The notes below the pieces were generated by a model. The model had not been told where the DNA came from. It did not search any database and was given only the letters and a program-made list of their open reading frames with translations. Shown piece by piece: positions 27,651-35,405 of a stretch of DNA of 64,000 bases; position 1 is the stretch's first letter, and every line of letters begins with the position of its first letter. The position numbers and the translations under genes were made by a program. The stretch spans positions 25,847 through 89,846 of the forward strand of contig SCNT01000018.1 of the NCBI GenBank assembly GCA_005503165.1, read 5' to 3'. This DNA comes from Sphingomonadaceae bacterium 3R27E2-A. Its GTDB lineage: Bacteria > Pseudomonadota > Alphaproteobacteria > Sphingomonadales > Sphingomonadaceae.

Positions 27651-30600
27651 ATTTCAGCCGCTTCTTCGTCGACCGCCCGATCTTCGCGGCGGTCATCGCA
27701 ATCTTCATCACGCTGATCGGCGCCTTCGCCTATCCGCAGCTGCCGCTCGCGCAATATCCCGAGATTGCGCCGCCGACGATCAGCGTCACCGCCGCCTATC
27801 CGGGCGCCTCGTCCGAGACGATCGCCGAGACCGTCGCGGCGACGCTGGAGCAGGAGATCAACGGCGTCGAGGACATGCTCTACCTGCAATCCTCGTCGAC
27901 GCAGGGGCAGGCGCAGATCACCGTGACCTTCCAGCCGGGCACCGACCTCGATGCCGCGCAGGTGCTCGTCCAGAACCGCGTCGCGCTCGCCGAGCCGCGC
28001 TTGCCCGAACAGGTGCGCCAGATCGGCGTGCAGGTGAACAAGCAGGAATCGGGCTTCCTGATGATCGTCGCGCTGACCTCAACCGACCCCGCGATCGACG
28101 TCGATTATGTCGGCAATTATGCCAACTCGACGCTGCGCGACCGGCTGCTGCGCCTCGAAGGCGTCGGCGGCGTGCAGATTTTTGGCGGCGGCTTCTATTC
28201 GATGCGGATCTGGATCGATCCCGACAAGGCCGCGGCGCGTAATCTGACCGCGCCCGAAATCGTCGCCGCGCTGCAGAGCCAGAATGTCCAGGTCGCGGGC
28301 GGTTCGGTCGGCGCCCCGCCCTATGGCAAGGGCAATCCCGCCTTCGAACTGCCGGTGCAGGTCCCCGGCCGCCTCGTCACGCCCGAGGAATTCGCCAATG
28401 TCGTGATCAAGACCGACACGTCGAACGGCGCGATCACACGGATCAAGGACATCGGCCGCGTCGAATTGGGCGCACAGGATTATGGCATCCGCGGCACCTT
28501 CGACGGCCAGAAGGGCATCGGCATGGCGGTGATCCAGCAGCCCGGCGCCAATGCGCTCAACGCCGCCAGTCTGGTGCTCGAAGAGATCAAGGCGGCGTCG
28601 AAGGATTTCCCGCCGGGGGTCAGCTATTCGATCCCCTACAATCCGACCGAATATGTCGAGGCGTCGGTGACGGCGGTGCAGGAGACGTTGGTCGAGGCGA
28701 TCTTCCTCGTCGTGCTCGTCGTGCTCGTTTTCCTGCAGACCTGGCGCGCCGCAATCATCCCGATCGTCGCCATTCCGGTGGCGCTCGTCGGCACCTTCGC
28801 GGTGCAGCTTGCACTCGGTTTCTCGATCAACTCGCTCTCGCTCTTCGCGCTCGTGCTCGCAGTCGGCATCGTCGTCGACGACGCGATCGTCGTCGTCGAG
28901 GCGGTAGAGAAACATATCCGCGAGGGGCTGACCCCGCGCGAAGCCGCCCACCGGACGATGGACGAGGTGTCGGGCGCGCTGGTCGCGATCGGGTTGGTGC
29001 TCGTCGCGGTCTTCGTGCCGACCGCCTTCGTCCCCGGTATTCCCGGCATCTTCTATCAGCAGTTCGCGGTGACGATCGCCGCGGCGACGGTCTTTTCGCT
29101 GCTCACCTCGCTGACGCTGTCCCCCGCGATGGCGGCGCTCCTGCTGAAGCCGCACGAGGAGCATCACGAACCGCCGAAGAACCGCGTCGCGCGCTTCTTC
29201 CGCACCGCCGCCGACAAGTTCAACAGCGGCTTCGACAAATTGTCCGAGCGTTACGGCCGCACGACCGCGTCGCTCGTGCGCAAGACCACCGTGATGCTCG
29301 CCATCTATGCGGTGCTGCTCGCCGCGACCGGCTGGCGCCTCATCGACACCCCGACCGGCTTCATCCCCGACCAGGATCAGGGCATTTTGATCGGGGTCGT
29401 CCAGCTGCCCCCCGGCGCGTCGCTCGACCGCACCAGCGAAGTGCTCGAACGCGCGCAAAAGGAAGTCACGAAGATCGAGGGCGTGCGCAATATCGCGACC
29501 TTCGCGGGGCTCGATGGCGCCAGCTTTTCGAGCGCTTCGAACGCCGGCACGATGTTCGTCAAGCTCACCGACTGGGACGAGCGCGGCAGCAAGCTCAGCG
29601 CGGCGGCGCTGTCGCAGCAATTGTCGGGCGTGCTCGCCAACGCGCTGCCCGAGGCGCAGGCCTTCGTCATCGCACCCCCCGCGGTGCAGGGTCTCGGTAA
29701 CGGCAACGGCTTCACGATGATGCTCCAGGCGACCGGCGGGCAGAGCTACAAGGAGCTCGAGCAGGTCACCGGCGCGATGATGGGCGGCGCGGCGCAGATG
29801 AAGGACGTGCAACAGGTCTTCTCGCTGTTCAACACGGGAAGCCCGCGCATCTTCGCCGATGTCGACCGCGACAAGGCGCAGATCCTGGGGGTCGACCCGA
29901 GCCAGGTCTATGCCGCGCTCGGCACCTATCTGGCGTCGACCTATGTCAACGACTTCAATTTCCTCGGCCGCACCTTCCGCGTCACTGCGCAGGCCGAACC
30001 GACCTCGCGCGCCAGCATCGAGGATGTCGGGCGGCTGCAGGTGCGCTCGACCTCGGGCGAGATGGTGCCCTTGTCGTCGGTCGCGACCTTCCGCAACGAC
30101 AGCGGCCCGACCCGCGTCGTGCGCTACAACCTCTTCCCCGCGGTCGAGCTGCAGGGACAGGCGGCGCCGGGCGTGTCATCGGGCACCGCGCTGACCGCGA
30201 TGGAGGGGCTCGCCGACAAGACATTGTCGAACGGCTTCGCCTATGAATGGACCGGCCTCGCCTATCAGCAAAAGGCGGCGGGGAGCAGTTCGGTGCTGAT
30301 CTTCCTGCTCGCGGTGGTATTCGTCTTCCTCGTGCTCGCGGCGCAATATGAATCGCTGCCGCTGCCGCTCGCGGTGATCCTGATCGTGCCGATGTGCATC
30401 CTTGCGGCGATGATCGGCGTCAATTTGCGCGGCATGGACAATAATATCCTGACGCAAGTGGGCCTCGTCGTGCTGATCGCGCTCGCCGCGAAGAATGCGA
30501 TCCTGATCGTCGAATTCGCCAAACAGGCCGAGGAGGCCGACGGGATGAACAAATATGACGCTGCGGTCCACGCCGCGCGCTCGCGCCTGCGCCCGATCCT

Positions 30601-30838
30601 GATGACCAGCTTTGCCTTCATCTTCGGTGTGATCCCGCTCGCGACGGCGTCGGGTCCAGGACAGGAGATGCGCCAGTCGCTGGGCACCGCGGTGACCTTC
30701 GGCATGATCGGCGTGACGATCTTCGGGCTGATCTTCACCCCGCTTTTCTATGTCCTCTGCCGCCGCCTCGGCGACCGGGCTAACCGCTGGTTCCGGCGCA
30801 ATAGGAAGACCGCCGACCGGCCGGTGGAGACTATCTGA
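27647..30838 (+). CDS. RND multidrug efflux pump, HAE1 family (AcrB/MexB-like)
   Basis: One thousand sixty-three residues starting at GTG, overlapping the adaptor stop. Proton relay residues are in place: the Asp pair in GIVVDDAIVVVE near 408 and Lys in AAKNAILIVEFAKQ near 948. The N-terminus FFVDRPIFAAVIAI and two large periplasmic loops (about 35-335 and 560-870) are typical of AcrB-like pumps. It expels hydrophobic or amphiphilic compounds by proton antiport. The stop overlaps the ATG of the outer-membrane gene by one base. Confidence 0.96.
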   Translation: MNFSRFFVDRPIFAAVIAIFITLIGAFAYPQLPLAQYPEIAPPTISVTAAYPGASSETIAETVAATLEQEINGVEDMLYLQSSSTQGQAQITVTFQPGTDLDAAQVLVQNRVALAEPRLPEQVRQIGVQVNKQESGFLMIVALTSTDPAIDVDYVGNYANSTLRDRLLRLEGVGGVQIFGGGFYSMRIWIDPDKAAARNLTAPEIVAALQSQNVQVAGGSVGAPPYGKGNPAFELPVQVPGRLVTPEEFANVVIKTDTSNGAITRIKDIGRVELGAQDYGIRGTFDGQKGIGMAVIQQPGANALNAASLVLEEIKAASKDFPPGVSYSIPYNPTEYVEASVTAVQETLVEAIFLVVLVVLVFLQTWRAAIIPIVAIPVALVGTFAVQLALGFSINSLSLFALVLAVGIVVDDAIVVVEAVEKHIREGLTPREAAHRTMDEVSGALVAIGLVLVAVFVPTAFVPGIPGIFYQQFAVTIAAATVFSLLTSLTLSPAMAALLLKPHEEHHEPPKNRVARFFRTAADKFNSGFDKLSERYGRTTASLVRKTTVMLAIYAVLLAATGWRLIDTPTGFIPDQDQGILIGVVQLPPGASLDRTSEVLERAQKEVTKIEGVRNIATFAGLDGASFSSASNAGTMFVKLTDWDERGSKLSAAALSQQLSGVLANALPEAQAFVIAPPAVQGLGNGNGFTMMLQATGGQSYKELEQVTGAMMGGAAQMKDVQQVFSLFNTGSPRIFADVDRDKAQILGVDPSQVYAALGTYLASTYVNDFNFLGRTFRVTAQAEPTSRASIEDVGRLQVRSTSGEMVPLSSVATFRNDSGPTRVVRYNLFPAVELQGQAAPGVSSGTALTAMEGLADKTLSNGFAYEWTGLAYQQKAAGSSSVLIFLLAVVFVFLVLAAQYESLPLPLAVILIVPMCILAAMIGVNLRGMDNNILTQVGLVVLIALAAKNAILIVEFAKQAEEADGMNKYDAAVHAARSRLRPILMTSFAFIFGVIPLATASGPGQEMRQSLGTAVTFGMIGVTIFGLIFTPLFYVLCRRLGDRANRWFRRNRKTADRPVETI

Positions 30839-32247
30839 TGACCCGTACCATCCTGATCGCCGCAACGAGCGCGCTCGCGCTGTCGGCGTGCACCGTCGGC
30901 CCGCGCTATGTCTCGCCGGTCCCCGCGGCGCCGTCGCAGGCGCCCTTCCTCGAAGCGGGCAAGTCGCCCGCCTTCAGCGGCGAGCAGCCGCCGGGGCCGT
31001 GGTGGAGCCTGTTCGGCGATCCTTTGCTCGACCAGCTGGTGACCGAGGCGCTGGCCGCGAACACCGATCTGCGCGTCGCCGCCGCCAATCTGGCGCAGGC
31101 GCGCGCGGTGCTGCGCGAATCGCGCGCCGGGCGCCTGCCGACCACGACGATCGGCGCCAGCGGCACCTATGCCCGCCAGCGCAATCCGCTGGGGCCGGGA
31201 TCGGTCGAGGGCGAGACCTATGACGTCGGGCTCGATGTCGGTTATCAGGTCGACCTGTTCGGGCGCGTCGAAAGCGCGATCCGCGCGAGCCGCGCCGATG
31301 CCGATGCGGTACAGGCGGCATTCGACCTCACCCGCATCACCGTCGCGGCCGAGACGACGCGCGCCTATACCGACGTCTGCTCGTTCAACCGCCAGATCGC
31401 GGTCGCCGAAGACACTTTGCGCATCCAGGAGCAGACCTTCGACCTGACGCGCCGCCTGTTCGAGGGCGGCCGCGCGACGCGGCTCGAGACCGGGCAGGCG
31501 GGCGCGCTGCTCGAACAGACGCGCGCCGCGATCCCCTCGCTCACCGCCCAGCGCTCGGCGGCGCTCTACCGCCTCGCCGTGCTAACGGGCAAACCGCCCG
31601 CCGAGGCGCCGCAGGCAGTGCTCGCATGCCAGGCGCCGCCCGAACTCAATCGCGCAATCCCCGTCGGCGACGGCGCGAGCCTGCTCGCACGCCGTCCCGA
31701 TATCCGCCGCGCCGAGCGCCAGCTCGCCGCCGCCGCGGCGCGCGTCAATGTCGCGACCGCCGACCTCTACCCCAGCATCAGCCTCGGCGGGTCGATCGGC
31801 TCGACCGCGAACTCGATCTCCGGGCTGGGTTCGTCGGATGGTTTCCGCTTCTCGCTCGGGCCGCTGATCTCGTGGAACTTTCCCAATATGGAGGTCGCGC
31901 GGTCGCGGCTGAAGCAGGCCGAAGCCGGCGCCGAAGCCGCGCTCGCGACCTTCGACGGCGCGTGGCTGACCGCGCTGCAGGAAAGCGAAAGCGCGCTCGC
32001 CAATTATGCGGGCGAGCTCGACCGCTTGGCGGCGCTGCGCCGCGCGGCGGTCGAAGCCGGCGAGGCGGCGCGCATCGCGCGGCTTCGCTACCAGGCGGGG
32101 CGCGAAAATTTTCAGGTCGTGCTCGACGCCGAGCGTTCGCTGGCGGCGATCAACGCGAGCATCGCGCAGTCAGAGCAGCAGCGCGCGACGAACCTCGTGT
32201 CGTTGTTCCTCGCGCTGGGCGGCGGCTGGCAGGAACCGGCCGCCTAA
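30838..32247 (+). CDS. RND efflux outer-membrane channel lipoprotein (OprM/NodT family)
   Basis: Four hundred sixty-nine residues. Lipobox ALSAC (Cys18) with TVGPRYVSP after it is the usual OprM/NodT start. Two repeats of the TolC fold are visible, each with a long helical part (LVTEALAANTDLRVAAANLAQAR and its second-half counterpart RRPDIRRAERQLAAAAARVNVA). Completes the tripartite pump with the two upstream genes. The operon ends at a family B repeat. Confidence 0.95.
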   Translation: MTRTILIAATSALALSACTVGPRYVSPVPAAPSQAPFLEAGKSPAFSGEQPPGPWWSLFGDPLLDQLVTEALAANTDLRVAAANLAQARAVLRESRAGRLPTTTIGASGTYARQRNPLGPGSVEGETYDVGLDVGYQVDLFGRVESAIRASRADADAVQAAFDLTRITVAAETTRAYTDVCSFNRQIAVAEDTLRIQEQTFDLTRRLFEGGRATRLETGQAGALLEQTRAAIPSLTAQRSAALYRLAVLTGKPPAEAPQAVLACQAPPELNRAIPVGDGASLLARRPDIRRAERQLAAAAARVNVATADLYPSISLGGSIGSTANSISGLGSSDGFRFSLGPLISWNFPNMEVARSRLKQAEAGAEAALATFDGAWLTALQESESALANYAGELDRLAALRRAAVEAGEAARIARLRYQAGRENFQVVLDAERSLAAINASIAQSEQQRATNLVSLFLALGGGWQEPAA

Positions 32248-32257
32248 TTCCAACCTT

Positions 32258-32350
32258 CGTCATTGCGAGCAAAGCGAAGCAATCTCCAGCAGGCGGCCAT
32301 CCTGACCGATCGCTGGAGATTGCCTCGTCGCTTCGCTCCTCGCAATGACG
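32258..32350. repeat. Family B palindromic repeat, copy 2
   Basis: Bounded by CGTCATTGCGAG (32258-32269) and CTCGCAATGACG (32339-32350), same ends and similar internal order as the copy at 20040. It lies between the converging efflux operon and the nitronate monooxygenase-like gene, where its outer hairpin may end transcription both ways. Confidence 0.85.
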
Positions 32351-32355
32351 GATGA

Positions 32356-33324
32356 CTAGCCCGCGATCTTCGCGCGGACTTCCTCCGCCTGGCGCATGAT
32401 GTTCTCGACAAGCTCGGCGCAGGTCGGAATGTCGTGGATCAGCGCCTGGCTCTGGCCGCTGGTCCAGATGCCGCCATCGACGTCGCCGTCGCGCAAGACA
32501 TTCTCGCGCCCGCGCACGCCCGCCATCAGGTGCTTCACGTCGTCGAAGGTCTTGGTCGGGTCACGCTGGATTTCGGCAACTTCCATCGACACCGCATTTT
32601 TCGCGACGCGCGCGGTGTTGCGCAGCGTCCGGCCGACGAGCACCGTGTCGGTCTCGTTCGCATCGACGATGCGCTGCTTCACATTCTGATGGATCTGCGC
32701 CTCGACCGTCGCGCAGAAGCGCGTGCCCATGTTGACCGCATCGGCGCCGAGCGCGAGCGCGGCGACGAGGCTGCGCCCGTCGGCCATGCCGCCCGAGGCG
32801 ACGATCGGCGTGTCGGGCAGCGCATCGACCGTCGCGGGCAGCAGCACGACGAGGCCGACATCGTCCTCGCCGGGGTGCCCCGCGCATTCGAAGCCGTCGA
32901 TGCTGATCATGTCGACGCCCTTCTTCACCGCCGACACCGAATGGCGCACCGAGGTGCATTTGTGGATCACGGTGACATCGGCTTCCTTGAAGCGCGGCAG
33001 ATGGTCGGTGGGCGCGCGGCCCGCGGTCTCGACGATCTTGATCCCGCTCGCGATGATCGCCTCGCGATATTCGTCATAGGGAATGGGGTTGATCGACGGC
33101 AGCAGGGTCAGGTTCACGCCGAAGGGCTTGTCGGTGAGCAGACGGGTCTTCTCAATCTCGTCGAACAGCGCCTGGCCGGTCGGATACATATGCGCGGTAA
33201 TGAAGCCCAAGGCGCCGGCATTGGCGACCGCGGCGACCAGCGGGCCGTAGCCGACGCCGGTCATGCCGCCCATCAGGATCGGGGTTTCGATGCCGAACTT
33301 CTCGGTAATGCGCGTCTTGATCAA
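32356..33324 (-). CDS. Nitronate monooxygenase/2-nitropropane dioxygenase-like flavoprotein
   Basis: FMN TIM-barrel protein of 322 residues. ILMGGMTGVGYGPLVAAVANAGALGF is the start of the family, and DGFECAGHPGEDDVGLVVLLP plus VASGGMADGRSLVAALALGADAVNMGTRF is the phosphate-binding part. The catalytic His is likely the one in ECAGHPG. The start is TTG at 33324 because GGGAGGAAG lies 5 nt upstream; the open extension before it is not family-like. NMO-like proteins oxidise nitroalkanes, but many in actinobacteria and sphingomonads act as enoyl reductases or have unknown roles. Confidence 0.85.
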   Translation of the reverse strand: MIKTRITEKFGIETPILMGGMTGVGYGPLVAAVANAGALGFITAHMYPTGQALFDEIEKTRLLTDKPFGVNLTLLPSINPIPYDEYREAIIASGIKIVETAGRAPTDHLPRFKEADVTVIHKCTSVRHSVSAVKKGVDMISIDGFECAGHPGEDDVGLVVLLPATVDALPDTPIVASGGMADGRSLVAALALGADAVNMGTRFCATVEAQIHQNVKQRIVDANETDTVLVGRTLRNTARVAKNAVSMEVAEIQRDPTKTFDDVKHLMAGVRGRENVLRDGDVDGGIWTSGQSQALIHDIPTCAELVENIMRQAEEVRAKIAG

Positions 33325-33469
33325 TTTCTTCCTCCCGTCGCTGTCGTTGCAAGGCCCTTGGCGCGGCGGCAGGCAGTGATCAAGCCTGATGATTGCGCGT
33401 GCGCCTATGGCCAGCGGCGTGGGCTTGGGGCAGGATGATGCGCTGGTCGCAGCAACAGGGAGAAAGCAC

Positions 33470-35167
33470 ATGACGGGCAGGAGGCGGATTGCGGGATCGA
33501 TGGGGCTGGTCGCGAGCCTGCTCGCGCTGACCGCGGCACAGGCGGCCGAGGACCCTGCCTATGACGTCGTGATCCGCGGCGGCACGATCTACGACGGGTC
33601 GGGCAAGGCCCCGGTGAAGGGCGATGTGGCGATAACGGACGATCGCATCGTCGCGGTCGGCACGGTCGCGGGCAAGGGCCTTAGCGAGGTCTCCGCGGCG
33701 GGCATGGCGGTCGCGCCGGGCTTCATCAACATGCTGAGCTGGGCGACCGAATCCTTGATCGCCGATCCCAGGAGCCAGAGCGATATCCGCCAAGGCGTCA
33801 CGCTCGAAGTCATGGGCGAGGGCTGGTCGATGGGGCCGATGAACGCCGAGATGAAGCGGCTGGAGACCGAGCGGCAGGGCGACATCAAATATGACATCGG
33901 CTGGACCAGCCTCGGCGACTATCTCTCCTGGCTCGAGAAGCGCGGGGTCGCGACCAATGTCGCGAGCTTCGTCGGCGCCGCGACGGTGCGCGTGCACGAA
34001 CTGGGCGAGGGCGATGTCGACCCGAATCCCGAGCAGCTCATGAAGATGCGTGCGCTGGTGCGGCAGGCGATGGACGAAGGCGCGCTCGGCGTCGGCAGCT
34101 CGCTGATCTACGCCCCCGGCTCCTATGCCGAAACCGACGAACTCGTCGCACTGACCAGCGAGGCGGCGAAATGCGGCGGCATGTATATCAGCCATATGCG
34201 CTCGGAAGGCGACCGGATCGAGGAAGCGGTCGACGAGTTGATCGAGATTTCGCGCCGCTCGGGCGCGCCCGCCGAAATCTACCATCTCAAAATGGCCGGC
34301 CGAACCAACTGGGGCAAACTCGATTCGGTCGTGAAGAAGATCGAGGCGGCGCGCGCCGCGGGGCAGCGCATCACCACCGACATGTATCTCTACACCGCGG
34401 GGGCGACCGGGCTCGACGCCGCGATGCCGACCTGGGTGCAGGCGGGCGGGCTCGAGGCGTGGATCGAGCGGCTGAAAGATCCCGAAATCCGCGCGCGCGT
34501 CGCCGACGAGATGCAGAAGCCGGGCAGCGACTGGGAGAATCTCTATATCGGCGCGGGCGCCGACAAGATGATCCTCACCGGTTTCAAGAGCGAGAAGCTC
34601 AAACCCCTCGCCGGCAAGACCCTCGCCGACGTCGCCGCGATGCGGGGCACATCGCCCGAGGAGACCGCGATGGACCTCGTCGTCGAGGACGGCTCGCGCG
34701 TCGGCACCGTCTATTTCCTGATGTCCGAGGATAATGTCCGGCGTCAGGTCCAGCTGCCCTGGATGAGCTTCGGCTCCGACGCGGCGTCGCAGGCAGCCGA
34801 GGGCGTCTTCCTGAAATCGGGCGCGCACCCGCGCACCTATGGCAATTTCGCGCGGCTGCTCGGCCGCTATGTCCGCGACGAGAAACTGATTTCGCTCGAG
34901 GAAGCGGTGCACCGGCTGACCGCGATGCCCGCGGCCAATCTCGGCATCAAGCATCGCGGCGCGCTGAAACCCGGCTATTATGCCGATGTCGTGGTGTTCG
35001 ACCCCGCGACGATTGCCGACCGCGCGACCTTCGAAAGCCCACATCAATATTCGGTCGGGGTGCGCGACGTCTTCGTCAACGGCGTGGCCGCGCTCAAGGA
35101 CGGCGAGCCGACCGGCGCCACCCCCGGCCGCGCGGTGCGCGGCGCGGGTTATGCAAATTGCCGATGA
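33470..35167 (+). CDS. Secreted D-aminoacylase-like amidohydrolase lacking the HxH motif
   Basis: Five hundred sixty-five residues with a signal peptide cut after AQAA (about residue 24). The start of the urease-superfamily barrel, DVVIRGGTIYDGSG, is clear and VAPGFINMLSWATES stands where family members have PGFIDxHxH, so the first two metal His are gone. Other D-aminoacylase landmarks remain: YISHMRSEGDR, EIYHLKMAG, and SFGSDAAS with the late Asp. The C-terminus has the GxxADVVVFDPATI composite strand. It may have a single metal site or a changed function. Divergent from the nitronate monooxygenase-like gene. Confidence 0.85.
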   Translation: MTGRRRIAGSMGLVASLLALTAAQAAEDPAYDVVIRGGTIYDGSGKAPVKGDVAITDDRIVAVGTVAGKGLSEVSAAGMAVAPGFINMLSWATESLIADPRSQSDIRQGVTLEVMGEGWSMGPMNAEMKRLETERQGDIKYDIGWTSLGDYLSWLEKRGVATNVASFVGAATVRVHELGEGDVDPNPEQLMKMRALVRQAMDEGALGVGSSLIYAPGSYAETDELVALTSEAAKCGGMYISHMRSEGDRIEEAVDELIEISRRSGAPAEIYHLKMAGRTNWGKLDSVVKKIEAARAAGQRITTDMYLYTAGATGLDAAMPTWVQAGGLEAWIERLKDPEIRARVADEMQKPGSDWENLYIGAGADKMILTGFKSEKLKPLAGKTLADVAAMRGTSPEETAMDLVVEDGSRVGTVYFLMSEDNVRRQVQLPWMSFGSDAASQAAEGVFLKSGAHPRTYGNFARLLGRYVRDEKLISLEEAVHRLTAMPAANLGIKHRGALKPGYYADVVVFDPATIADRATFESPHQYSVGVRDVFVNGVAALKDGEPTGATPGRAVRGAGYANCR

Positions 35168-35405
35168 GGAGAAATGGCGCGCCCCGACCGGCGACGGCGC
35201 AACCTATGTTTTCGCTTTTTGGGGCTCTGGAACTCGCCCAACGCACAATGCTCGCCTGGGCATCGGCGCAACATAGGTTGTTGCCCGCGCTACGCGCAAT
35301 ACAGGCCGTCGCATTGCAACCGGTCGCTCCCAGGGCATCCTGCGACCACCCTGCCCGACGCGACCGGCCGCTCCCCAAACATGGCGCCGGCAGCCTCGGA
35401 CTTGG
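35168..35405. other. Non-coding gap with an 11-bp inverted repeat
   Basis: No convincing gene. CAACCTATGTT (35200-35210) is repeated as AACATAGGTTG (35270-35280), with GCCCA/TGGGC inside, so the 81-bp segment can fold. GAAATGGCGC at 35171-35180 equals the end of the tRNA-Arg gene at 42569-42578. The gap marks the left border of the P450 cluster. A short open frame here (35174-35416, +) has unusual composition and no family resemblance. Confidence 0.45.

Noticed and set aside
28079..29812. Long minus-strand open frame inside the RND pump gene
   Set aside because: Antisense artefact of codon bias; the pump protein is full-length and motif-complete.
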